A stretch of DNA of 64,000 nucleotides from Burkholderiales bacterium (GTDB lineage: Bacteria > Pseudomonadota > Gammaproteobacteria > Burkholderiales > Burkholderiaceae_C). The position numbers were made by a program, and so were the translations under genes. Under the pieces are notes generated by a model. The model was not told the DNA's origin, ran no database searches, and worked only from the letters and a program-made list of their open reading frames with translations. This document shows, one piece after another, positions 1 to 8,541 of this stretch. Location of the stretch: assembly GCA_016000265.1 (NCBI GenBank), contig JAECRL010000008.1, forward strand, positions 1-64,000. The letters are read 5' to 3'. The number at the start of each line of letters is the position of its first letter. The first letter of the stretch is position 1.

Positions 1-1500
1 GTTGTAGTTGCCCGTGGCCGGATCGGCGCTGGGGTCATCGACCTTGGGCGGGTCGTTGACCGGCGTCACGCCGATGTTGATCGTGGACGTGACGGTGCCG
101 CCCTTGCCATCAGAGACGGTGACGGTGAATTTGTCGGAGCCGTTGAAGTCTTTGTTGGGGGTGTAGGTCCAGGTGCCGTCAGCGCGGACCACGACTGATC
201 CACTGGCTGGGTCGCTGCCCTTGGCGTAGGTCAGGGTGTCGCCATCGGCATCGGTGGCCTTGACCTGCCCGGAGACGGCGGTGTCCTCTTCTGTCGTGAC
301 GTTGTAGTTGCCCGTGGCCGGATCGGCGCTGGGGTCATCGACCTTGGGCGGGTCGTTGACCGGCGTCACGCCGATGTTGATCGTGGACGTGACGGTGCCG
401 CCCTTGCCATCAGAGACGGTGACGGTGAATTTGTCGGAGCCGTTGAAGTCTTTGTTGGGGGTGTAGGTCCAGGTGCCGTCAGCGCGGACCACGACTGATC
501 CACTGGCTGGGTCGCTGCCCTTGGCGTAGGTCAGGGTGTCGCCATCGGCATCGGTGGCCTTGACTTGCCCGGAGACGGCGGTGTCCTCTTCCGTCGTGAC
601 GTTGTAGTTGCCGGTGGCCGGATCGGCGCTGGGGTCATCGACCTTGGGCGGGTCGTTGACTGGCGTCACGCCGATGTTGATCGTGGACGTGACGGTGCCG
701 CCCTTGCCATCAGAGACGGTGACGGTGAATTTGTCGGAGCCGTTGAAGTCTTTGTTGGGGGTGTAGGTCCAGGTGCCGTCGGCGCGGACCACGACTGATC
801 CACTGGCTGGGTCGCTGCCCTTTGCGTAGGTCAGGGTGTCGCCATCGGCATCGGTGGCCTTGACTTGCCCGGAGACGGCGGTGTCCTCTTCCGTCGTGAC
901 GTTGTAGTTGCCGGTGGCCGGATCGGCGCTGGGGTCATCGACCTTGGGCGGGTCGTTGACTGGCGTCACGCCGATGTTGATCGTGGACGTGACGGTGCCG
1001 CCCTTGCCATCAGAGACGGTGACGGTGAATTTGTCGGAGCCGTTGAAGTCTTTGTTGGGGGTGTAGGTCCAGGTGCCGTCGGCGCGGACCACGACTGATC
1101 CACTGGCTGGGTCGCTGCCCTTTGCGTAGGTCAGGGTGTCGCCATCGGCATCGGTGGCCTTGACTTGCCCGGAGACGGCGGTGTCCTCTTCCGTCGTGAC
1201 GTTGTAGTTGCCTGTGGCCGGATCGGCGTTGGGGTCGTCAACCTTCGGCGGGTCGTTGCTGGGCAGCACGCTGATCTCGACCAGGGCGGTTGCGGTGCCG
1301 CCGCGGCCGTCCGAGACGGTCACCGTGAAACTGTCGGGGCCGTTGTAGTCCGGGCGCGGCGTGTAGGTGTAGCTGCCATCGGGGTTGACGACGACGGTGC
1401 CGTTTTGCGGGTCGCTGCCTTTGCCGAAGGTCAAGGCGTCGCCATCGGGGTCGCCGGCTTGAACCTGTCCCGAGACGGACTGGTCTTCGTTGGTGACCAG
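1..1500 (-). repeat. Tandem 300-bp coding repeat: four near-identical copies plus one diverged copy
   Basis: Copies at 1-300, 301-600, 601-900 and 901-1200 are almost identical; 601-900 and 901-1200 appear identical. 1201-1500 is a diverged unit of the same length. Each encodes a cadherin/VCBS-like 100-aa module. Confidence 0.95.
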
Positions 1501-2052
1501 GCTGTAGCGGCCGGTGGCGGGGTTGAAGTTGGCGTTGGGGGCGTCCTCGAACACCGGGGCGTCGTTGCCGTCATCGACCGGGGGCGTGGCGGCGACGTCG
1601 GCGCTCAGCCCGTCGTTCGCCGTGGCCACGCTGAAGGCCTGGGGCGTCACCACCTCGATGACGCGGTCCACGCGCAGGCCTTCGCCCATGGACGCACCGT
1701 CGCCACCCGTGAGGCCGGCGGCGGTCGCGGCATCTTCATCGCCGCGCTCGATCGCGCCGATGACGTCATCGAGGTCGCTGCGCGCAGCGAGGGCCGTCGC
1801 AGCCGGGCGCGTCGCCCTGGCGGGGGAGGGATCGGCTGCAGCCACCACCCAGTCGTGCGGTGTCGCGGCCTGGCCGTCGGCGCCCTGGATCTGAATCTGG
1901 GTTTGTGCGGACGCCAGGATCACGTCACCCGGGGCGACGTTGTCGCCGACCTTCAAGGCCTGTGCGGCGTCTTCGCCTTGTCGGAGCACTTTCGCTCGAC
2001 CCTGCAGGCTGGAAACAACACCGCTGGGGGCGACTGCGGACGACTTGGCCAT
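1..2052 (-). CDS. N-terminal part of a giant LapA-like type I-secreted adhesin (partial; runs off the left edge)
   Basis: Minus-strand frame is open from ATG at 2052 to position 1 (absent from the ORF track because it has no stop in the window). N-terminus reads MAKSSAVAPSGVVSSLQGRAKVLRQGEDAAQALKVGDNVAPGDVILASAQTQIQIQGADGQ, like the retention module of LapA-type adhesins, followed by ...DEDAATAAGLTGGDG... and 100-aa repeats VTTEEDTAVSGQVKATDADGDTLTYAKGSDPASGSVVVRADGTWTYTPNKDFNGSDKFTVTVSDGKGGTVTSTINIGVTPVNDPPKVDDPSADPATGNYN. SD-like AGAGG precedes the ATG. Type I transporter genes lie upstream on the same strand. Confidence 0.87.
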   Translation of the reverse strand, partial: MAKSSAVAPSGVVSSLQGRAKVLRQGEDAAQALKVGDNVAPGDVILASAQTQIQIQGADGQAATPHDWVVAAADPSPARATRPAATALAARSDLDDVIGAIERGDEDAATAAGLTGGDGASMGEGLRVDRVIEVVTPQAFSVATANDGLSADVAATPPVDDGNDAPVFEDAPNANFNPATGRYSLVTNEDQSVSGQVQAGDPDGDALTFGKGSDPQNGTVVVNPDGSYTYTPRPDYNGPDSFTVTVSDGRGGTATALVEISVLPSNDPPKVDDPNADPATGNYNVTTEEDTAVSGQVKATDADGDTLTYAKGSDPASGSVVVRADGTWTYTPNKDFNGSDKFTVTVSDGKGGTVTSTINIGVTPVNDPPKVDDPSADPATGNYNVTTEEDTAVSGQVKATDADGDTLTYAKGSDPASGSVVVRADGTWTYTPNKDFNGSDKFTVTVSDGKGGTVTSTINIGVTPVNDPPKVDDPSADPATGNYNVTTEEDTAVSGQVKATDADGDTLTYAKGSDPASGSVVVRADGTWTYTPNKDFNGSDKFTVTVSDGKGGTVTSTINIGVTPVNDPPKVDDPSADPATGNYNVTTEEDTAVSGQVKATDADGDTLTYAKGSDPASGSVVVRADGTWTYTPNKDFNGSDKFTVTVSDGKGGTVTSTINIGVTPVNDPPKVDDPSADPATGNYN

Positions 2053-2226
2053 GACAAACCTCTCGAGATGTAACTGCGCGATCAGTATCCCAGCCGAGCC
2101 CTCCCTGGTGAGCGTCGGGGCGGCCCCCTTCCGTGAACGATTCCATCCCCGCGGCGGAAACTTTCGGGTTTAGGGCGGGGCCCGCTCAGGGGCCACCCCG
2201 ATTCGGGCAGGCGCACGCAGCAAAAC

Positions 2227-2268
2227 GCCCGCCCCATCGGCTGATCGGATATCGGCCGGGGGGCGGGC
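2227..2268 (-). terminator. Candidate intrinsic terminator/attenuator between the transporter genes and the adhesin
   Basis: Minus strand GCCCGCCCC...GGGGCGGGC (9-bp stem) followed by GTTTTG. Arms at 2227-2235 and 2260-2268. T-run is short. Confidence 0.45.
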
Positions 2269-2338
2269 GCTCTGTAGGCAGGAGTTCACGCCTGGGCGGC
2301 GTGATGGGCACTTAAGTGAGGGGGGAGTCGGGCGCGGT

Positions 2339-3781
2339 TCAGCGCTCGCGCAGCGCGTGGCTTTGCGCCTTCAGAACCGGCTTGAGCAGGTAGGACATCA
2401 CGGTCTTCTTGCCCGTCAGCACGTCCACCTCGGCCGTCATGCCCGGGATGATGGGCATCTTGTCGCTGAAGTTGCGCTGCTTGGTGCGCACGCGCACGAC
2501 GTAGAAGGTGTTCTGGCCTCGCTCGTCGGTCACGGTGTCCGGGCTGATGTTCTCCACCACCGCGTCCAGGCCCCCGTAGATGCCGAAGTCGTAGGCCGTG
2601 AACTTCACGGTGGCGGCTTGACCCGGGTGGATGAAGGCGATGTCGCGCGGCTGGATCTTGGCCTCCAGCACCAGCGCGTCGTCCATGGGCACGACTTCGA
2701 CGATGTCCTTGCCCGGCGTGACGACGCCCCCCACCGTGTTGGCCAGCAGGCGCTGCACCCGCCCGCGCACCGGAGACTTCACCTGAGACTTGTCCACCTT
2801 GTCGGCCAGGGCCACGGCGCCTTCGTTGAGCGCGTTGAGTTTGCCCAGCACCTCCGAGAGCTCCTTGCGGGCCTCGTTGCGGAAAGACAGGTCGGTCTCC
2901 TGGATCTTGCGCGACGCCTCCGAGATCGCCGCCTGGATGCGGGCGATCTGGGCGCCGGCCTGCTCCATGTCGCCCCGGGCGCGGGTCAGGTCCCGCTCCA
3001 GGCGCAGCACGTCCACCTCCGAGACGGCCCCGGTGGCCAGCAGCGGTCGGGTCTTGCTGAGCTCCTGCTGAGACAGGTCCACGTTGCGCGCGGCCGAATC
3101 CCGGCGCGCACGCGCTTCGGCCTGTTCCTGGCGGCGCTGCGCCAGTTGCTGCTCGCTGATGCCCATGAGCGCTTCCTGCTCCGAGCGGCGCGAGTCGTAG
3201 AGCTGGCGCTCCTCGTCGACGATGCGCGCTTCTTCGCCGTCACCCGTGGCGGGCTCGGGCGGGTTGAAAGCGCGGCCCTCGGCCAGGGCCTTGAGCCGGG
3301 CGAGCTTCACGCGCAGGGCAAAGGCCTGGGCGGCGCTCTCGCGCACCCCGGAGGTCGCCCGCGTCTCGTCGATCTTCAGCAGCAACTGGCCGGCCTCCAC
3401 CACCTGGCCTTCCTTGACCAGGATCTCCGAGACCACGCCGCCGTCCAGCGACTGGATGACCTGCAGCTGCTTGGACGAAATCACCTTGGCCTCGCCCTTG
3501 GTGACCTCGTCGACCTGCGCCAGCGAGGCCCACACGATCAGGATCACGGTGACCAGCAAGGCCGCGCGCACCAGCTTCTGCGCGCGCTGCGTGCCGGCGG
3601 TGGACATCACCGCGTCGGCCTCCTGCTCGAAGCCCCGCATGCCTGCCGGCTCGGTCTCTTTCGGGGTGGCCAGCGGGCCGGTGATGCGGTCGAGCAGGGG
3701 GTCGGTGAGGGGCGCCACGCGTTTGCGTGCCGCCTCCAGCCCGTTGACGAGTTTCTGGCCGATGTTCAGCAAGGCGTTCAT
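2339..3781 (-). CDS. HlyD family type I secretion periplasmic adaptor (LapC-like)
   Basis: 480 aa; single N-terminal TM, long coiled-coil, HlyD C-terminal features (KSPVRGRVQRLLANTVGGVVTPGKDIVEVVP...). Directly downstream of the ABC transporter. Confidence 0.92.
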   Translation of the reverse strand: MNALLNIGQKLVNGLEAARKRVAPLTDPLLDRITGPLATPKETEPAGMRGFEQEADAVMSTAGTQRAQKLVRAALLVTVILIVWASLAQVDEVTKGEAKVISSKQLQVIQSLDGGVVSEILVKEGQVVEAGQLLLKIDETRATSGVRESAAQAFALRVKLARLKALAEGRAFNPPEPATGDGEEARIVDEERQLYDSRRSEQEALMGISEQQLAQRRQEQAEARARRDSAARNVDLSQQELSKTRPLLATGAVSEVDVLRLERDLTRARGDMEQAGAQIARIQAAISEASRKIQETDLSFRNEARKELSEVLGKLNALNEGAVALADKVDKSQVKSPVRGRVQRLLANTVGGVVTPGKDIVEVVPMDDALVLEAKIQPRDIAFIHPGQAATVKFTAYDFGIYGGLDAVVENISPDTVTDERGQNTFYVVRVRTKQRNFSDKMPIIPGMTAEVDVLTGKKTVMSYLLKPVLKAQSHALRER

Positions 3782-3801
3782 GGTGTGTTTTCCTTGCTTG
3801 A

Positions 3802-6000
3802 TCAGGATGCGCGCGCGATGCGGCCAGCCGACAGCGCCTGCATGATGCGTTCACGCGGGCCATCGGCCACGATCTTGCCCTGGTCGACCACGATGACGCG
3901 GTCCACGAACGACAGCATGGACGTGCGGTGCGTCACCAGCACCACCGTTTTGCCCTGACAGTGCGCCTGCATGCGCTGCGTCACCAGCGCCTCGGTCGAG
4001 AAGTCCATGGCGCTGGTCGGCTCGTCGAGCAACAAGATGGGGCTGTTGTGCAGCACCGCCCGCGCGATGCCCACGCTCTGGCGCTGTCCGCCCGACAGCA
4101 GCTCGCCGCGCTCGCCCACCTGCAGGTCGAAGCCCTGCGGGTGGCGCCTGACGAAGTCGCTGAGGCCGGCCGTGTCGACCGCCGCCAGGATCGCGTCGTC
4201 GGTGGCGTGCGGCATGCCGAAGGTGATGTTGTCGCGCAGCGAGCCGTAGAACAGCGTCACATCCTGGGCCACGTGGCCCATGTTGCGGCGCAGGTCGGCC
4301 GGGTCGAGCTGGCGCATGTCGATGCCATCGATCAGCACCGCGCCCCCCGTGGGCTGATACAGCCCCAGGATGAGCTTTTGCAGCGTGGTCTTGCCCGAGC
4401 CCACCTTGCCGATCAGCGCGACCTTCTCGCCCGGGTTGACCTTGAAGCTGATGTCATCCAGCGACGACTCCTGGCGGCCCGGGTAAGCGAACGAGACGTG
4501 GCGGAACTCGATCTCGCCTTTGAGCTCGGGCTGGTGGATGAAGGTCTTGTCGGCCGGTCGCTCCACCGGCTGCGCCATGATCTGCTCCAGCGACTCCATG
4601 GCCGTGCGCGCGCCCTGGTACTGCATCAGCAGGCCCACGATCTGGCCGGCTGGCGCCAGGGCCCGCCCGGCCAGCATGGTCGAGGCGATCAGGCCACCCA
4701 TCGTGAGCTGCTTGTCGGCGATCAGGTACACACCGATCAGCACGATGCACACCGAGACGAACTGCTGCAGCGTGGCCGTGCCGTACATCGCCGTCGACGA
4801 CAGCCCGCGCATGCGCACGTTGAGCGCGGCCAGGAACTGGTTGGCGCGCTCCCAGCGGGCCTGGATGACGCCCTCGGCGCCCTGGGTCTTGATGGTCTCG
4901 ATGCCCGTGAGGCTCTCCACCAGCGTCGCGTTGCGCTGTGCCGAAGCCTGGTAGGTGCTCTGCGACAGCTCATGCAAACGGTGCTGCAGCACGTAACCCG
5001 ACAGCACGATCAACCCGAAGACGAGCAGCACCGGCAGCACCAGCCACGGCGAGATCCAGGCCATGACCACGACGAACAGCAGTGCAAAAGGCAGGTCGAT
5101 CAGCGCCGTGACGGTGCTGGAGGCGATGAAGTCGCGCACCTGCTCGAAGCCGCGCAGGTTGGACGCGAACGAGCCCACCGACTGCGGGCGGTTCTCCAGG
5201 CGCATGCCCAGCACGCGCTCCATCAGCGTGGCCGAGATCTGCACGTCGATGCGCGCGCTGGCCTCGTCGACGAAGTGGCTGCGCAGCAGGCGGATGAACA
5301 GGTCGGCGCCCAGCACCAGCGTCACGCCGATGGCCAGCACCCACAGCGTCTCGACCGCGTGGTTGGGCACCACCCGGTCGTACACGTTCATGGAAAACAG
5401 CGGGAAGGCCAACGCAAACAGGTTGACCAGCAAGGCCGCCCACAGCACGTCGCGGTAGACGAAGCGCTGCGCCAGCACCGGTCCCCAGAACCAGTGACCC
5501 GAGCGCGTGGCCCGGGTGGCCGGCGTGCGCTCGTCAAAGCGGAAATGCGGGCGAGCCGACAGCACCACGCCCGTGTGGCGCTGCGTCAACTCATGCAGAG
5601 GCAGCTTGACCGCCCCCTGGCCTGTTTGCGGCAACAGCACCCGGGCCTGGCCCTGCTCGATGCCCAGCAGCACGCAGGCCTGATCGTGCTTGAGCAGCAG
5701 GATCACCGGCAGCGTGCTGGACTCGATCGCCTCGATCGGCGATCGCTGGATCTTGACGGCCAGGCCGGCCCGACTGGCCGCGCGCTCCACCAGGGACACC
5801 GGCAGCGTGCCCTTGTCCAGTGGCAAGCCCGCGGACAGCGATGCGCGCGAGGCCGAGACGCCGTGGAGGCGGCAGACCTCGATGAGGCAGTCCAGCAAGG
5901 GATCGGGTGCGATCAGGTCCTCGCGCAGCCGCGCGCTCGCAGCGGGGTCGGCCTCGGGGGCGGTGGAAGGAGGGGGCGGTGTGTCCAGGTGCGCGTTCAT
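3802..6000 (-). CDS. Type I secretion permease/ATPase with degenerate C39-like N-terminal domain (LapB-like)
   Basis: 732 aa; Walker A GKVGSGKTT, signature LSGGQRQ, Walker B ILLLDEP; N-terminal DPLLDCLIEVCRLHG C39-like region. Confidence 0.93.
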   Translation of the reverse strand: MNAHLDTPPPPSTAPEADPAASARLREDLIAPDPLLDCLIEVCRLHGVSASRASLSAGLPLDKGTLPVSLVERAASRAGLAVKIQRSPIEAIESSTLPVILLLKHDQACVLLGIEQGQARVLLPQTGQGAVKLPLHELTQRHTGVVLSARPHFRFDERTPATRATRSGHWFWGPVLAQRFVYRDVLWAALLVNLFALAFPLFSMNVYDRVVPNHAVETLWVLAIGVTLVLGADLFIRLLRSHFVDEASARIDVQISATLMERVLGMRLENRPQSVGSFASNLRGFEQVRDFIASSTVTALIDLPFALLFVVVMAWISPWLVLPVLLVFGLIVLSGYVLQHRLHELSQSTYQASAQRNATLVESLTGIETIKTQGAEGVIQARWERANQFLAALNVRMRGLSSTAMYGTATLQQFVSVCIVLIGVYLIADKQLTMGGLIASTMLAGRALAPAGQIVGLLMQYQGARTAMESLEQIMAQPVERPADKTFIHQPELKGEIEFRHVSFAYPGRQESSLDDISFKVNPGEKVALIGKVGSGKTTLQKLILGLYQPTGGAVLIDGIDMRQLDPADLRRNMGHVAQDVTLFYGSLRDNITFGMPHATDDAILAAVDTAGLSDFVRRHPQGFDLQVGERGELLSGGQRQSVGIARAVLHNSPILLLDEPTSAMDFSTEALVTQRMQAHCQGKTVVLVTHRTSMLSFVDRVIVVDQGKIVADGPRERIMQALSAGRIARAS

Positions 6001-6060
6001 GCGATGAGGGGTCGGATCACGTGGTTCAGCCCGTTCGAGACGGGCTCCCGGACGGCATGC

Positions 6061-6606
6061 TCAACGGATATCGGCGCAATGAACGGCAAATTGACCCTCG
6101 ACGCGATCTGCGAAGAAACGCTCCAGGGTCATGCGCACGGTCCGAAAGGCGAGGTCGTCCCAGGGGATCTCGTGCTGATGGAAGAGGCGGGCTTCCATGG
6201 TCTCAGGACCCGGCGAAAACGCCGTGTCCAGCAAGCGGGCGCGGTAAAACAGGTGAACCTGGCCGGCCGTGACCACGTTGATGATGCAGTAGAGGTCCTG
6301 CATCTCGATGTGCGCGCCGGCTTCTTCATCGGTCTCGCGAGCGGCGCCTTCCTGGGTGGTCTCGCCCAATTCCATGAAGCCCGCCGGCAGGGTCCAGAAG
6401 CCCTTGCGCGGCTCGATGTTGCGCTTGCACAGCAGCACCTGCTCGCCCCAGACGGGCAAGGTCCCCACCACGTTGAGCGGGTTGACGTAGTGGACGTGGT
6501 GGCAAGCGGGGCACACCGCGCGCTCGCGGTTGTCGTCGGCGGGCACCTTGTGCTCCACCGGCGTTCCACAGACTTGGCAGTGCTCGATTCGGCGAGAAAA
6601 CAGCAT
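6061..6606 (-). CDS. NUDIX hydrolase with N-terminal zinc-ribbon-like segment
   Basis: CxxC...CxxC (CQVCGTPVEHK...CPACHH) then Nudix box GFMELGETTQEGAARETDEEAG. Start taken at MLFSRRIEHC. Confidence 0.88.
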   Translation of the reverse strand: MLFSRRIEHCQVCGTPVEHKVPADDNRERAVCPACHHVHYVNPLNVVGTLPVWGEQVLLCKRNIEPRKGFWTLPAGFMELGETTQEGAARETDEEAGAHIEMQDLYCIINVVTAGQVHLFYRARLLDTAFSPGPETMEARLFHQHEIPWDDLAFRTVRMTLERFFADRVEGQFAVHCADIR

Positions 6607-6642
6607 GCATGCAGTGTAGGGCATGCCATGGAGCGCTCTGGC

Positions 6643-7236
6643 TCAGCGGGCGATGCAACTCAGCTTCGACACCCAAGGGGCGAAGGCCTCCAGCACCTGC
6701 AGGCGCTGTCCGTGATGGTGAAACAGCGAGTGACGCGCCCAGCGTGGGGGCGTGGGGGCGATCTGCTGCCACTGTCGACCCAGGTGGCGGTGCGCAGGCC
6801 CTCCCGAAGGCAGCACCAGGCCGCACAAGGGGCCTCGTCTGACCGCGTGGTGGCTGAACAGCAACTCGGCCAGCGGGCGCGTGCCCAGGCCGCGGATCGC
6901 CCGCCAGGGGCCTTTGACAGCGCGCACCGAAACGGTGCTCCTGGCCCAGACGGCGGCGCGCCCGTCGATGTGCAGCACCACCTCGCGCACGTGCCCAACG
7001 GAGCAGCCCAGCGCCTGGCGCTCCTGCGGCCACAGCTTGCGCGTCCCCTGGTCCAGCACCACGACGCTGACCGCACCGTGCAGCCTCAAGCGCGCCGTCA
7101 GCGAGCCCGGCGCGGCCAGCCATTGACGCAAGCGCGGCGCCGCGGGCTGGCGCGCACCGGCCTGGGCGCGGAGAAGGCGCGCGGTGCACACGCGGCGGTG
7201 CAACGAGCCGGGCACGGGGGTGGAGCGGGGTAGCAT
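6643..7236 (-). CDS. ubiC: Chorismate--pyruvate lyase
   Basis: Contains CSVGHVREVVLHIDGRAAVWARSTVSVRAVKGPWRAIRGLGTRPLAELLF, typical of UbiC. Start at MLPRSTPVPG. Confidence 0.8.
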   Translation of the reverse strand: MLPRSTPVPGSLHRRVCTARLLRAQAGARQPAAPRLRQWLAAPGSLTARLRLHGAVSVVVLDQGTRKLWPQERQALGCSVGHVREVVLHIDGRAAVWARSTVSVRAVKGPWRAIRGLGTRPLAELLFSHHAVRRGPLCGLVLPSGGPAHRHLGRQWQQIAPTPPRWARHSLFHHHGQRLQVLEAFAPWVSKLSCIAR

Positions 7237-7279
7237 GGGACGGGAATGATAGCGACCTGCCACCTTCCACCTGCTCACC

Positions 7280-8140
7280 ATGAACCTGCACCGAGCCCGC
7301 CCACCCGACTCCCCCTCAGAGCGTGCCCCCGAGCCGGCTTGGCCGCCAGGATGGGCGCAGCCCGATCTGGGCCCCCACGCCGTCGCCTGCCTGAGCGCCA
7401 GGCCTGGTGGCGTCAGCGTGCCTCCTTTCGATTCCTGCAACCTGGGCGACCATGTGGGCGACGACCCGGCGGCCGTGGCCCACAACCGCGCGGTCTTCGC
7501 CGGTCGGCTGCCCGCGCAGCCGGTCTGGCTCCATCAGGTGCACGGCAACCGCGTGCGCCGCGTCGGCCTGGCTGACGTGGGGGTGGCCCCCATCGAGGCC
7601 GACGGGGCGCTCACCACCGAGCCCGGCGTGGCCTGCGTGGTCATGGTCGCCGACTGCCTGCCCTTGCTGCTGGCCGCTCCGGAGGGCCGCGGGGTGGCGG
7701 CCTTGCACGCGGGCTGGCGCGGCCTGGCGGGCGAGGGCGCACCCTGCGTGGGCGGCCGAGGCATCGTGCAAACGGGGGTCGAAGCCTTGTGCGAGGCCAC
7801 CGCAGTCGACCCGCGCGACCTGCGCGTGTGGCTGGGGCCGTGCATCGGCCCCCGTCGCTTCGAGGTGGGGCCGGAGGTGTTGCGGGGTTTTGGCGCGGAG
7901 CCGACCCAGGTCCTGGGGGCGCCGTCGGCCCACCCGCGTTTCACGCCCGCAGGCGCCGCCGACGTGCCCGGCAAATGGCTGGCCGATTTGCCCGGCCTGG
8001 CGCACGATGCCCTCTCCGCCTTGGGCGTCACCCAGGTCAGCGGGGGGGCGTGGTGCACGGCCTCAGACGCCGCCCGCTTCTTTTCCTTCCGACGCGACGG
8101 GCGCACCGGGCGCCAAGCCGCTGCCATCTGCCTGCGCTGA
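7280..8140 (+). CDS. pgeF: Peptidoglycan editing factor PgeF / YfiH-type multicopper polyphenol oxidase family
   Basis: Motifs WLHQVHGNRV, VMVADCLPLLLA, ALHAGWRGLAGE, WLGPCIGP. Confidence 0.92.
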   Translation: MNLHRARPPDSPSERAPEPAWPPGWAQPDLGPHAVACLSARPGGVSVPPFDSCNLGDHVGDDPAAVAHNRAVFAGRLPAQPVWLHQVHGNRVRRVGLADVGVAPIEADGALTTEPGVACVVMVADCLPLLLAAPEGRGVAALHAGWRGLAGEGAPCVGGRGIVQTGVEALCEATAVDPRDLRVWLGPCIGPRRFEVGPEVLRGFGAEPTQVLGAPSAHPRFTPAGAADVPGKWLADLPGLAHDALSALGVTQVSGGAWCTASDAARFFSFRRDGRTGRQAAAICLR

Positions 8141-8356
8141 ATCGGCCATCTGGCGCGCATGCGCCTCGGCCTCCGCCCGACGCAAGGCCTTGCGCCGAGC
8201 TGGTGCGCCCATCAGGTACAGCACCAGTGCCAGCGGGCCCACGCCATAAAAGAGGAAGGTGATGACCGCCCCCAGCACCGTGCCCTGCGGGCTGGTGGCC
8301 TCGGCCAGCGCCATCATCAAGGTCACATAAATCCAAGCGATCGCAACGATCCACAT
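8063..8356 (-). CDS. Small membrane protein, unknown function
   Basis: 97 aa with two hydrophobic segments (MWIVAIAWIYVTLMMALAE...GTVLGAVITFLFYGVGPLALVLYLMG); convergent, overlaps the 3' end of pgeF by 78 bp. Confidence 0.6.
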   Translation of the reverse strand: MWIVAIAWIYVTLMMALAEATSPQGTVLGAVITFLFYGVGPLALVLYLMGAPARRKALRRAEAEAHARQMADSAQADGSGLAPGAPVASEGKEAGGV

Positions 8357-8541
8357 CTCACGTCATCCGGAAAAGGGTGGGGCGGGTCTGCACCGTGTTG
8401 ACGGTGCACAAAGCCATGTTGGAATGATGCCAAAGTGCAGGGCTGCCGCCTTCACTTTCTGAAAGCTGCAGTCAGAATACGGAAACACTTGCGGGTCAAG
8501 ATACCGGACCTGCTCCCAGCCGACACCGATCCAGGAGACAC

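Noticed and set aside
565-1098. Plus-strand ORFs of 77 aa repeated every 300 bp (MPGDGGVLFRRDVVVAGG...)
   Set aside because: They are antisense shadows of the minus-strand adhesin repeats; the minus frame gives a coherent VCBS/cadherin-like domain.
1-1500. Repeat array considered as CRISPR or satellite DNA
   Set aside because: Units are 300 bp, contiguous without spacers, and keep one open reading frame.
3928-7233. 1101-aa plus-strand ORF
   Set aside because: Antisense to the ABC transporter, nudix and ubiC genes; His/Arg/Gln-rich composition typical of GC-rich shadow frames.
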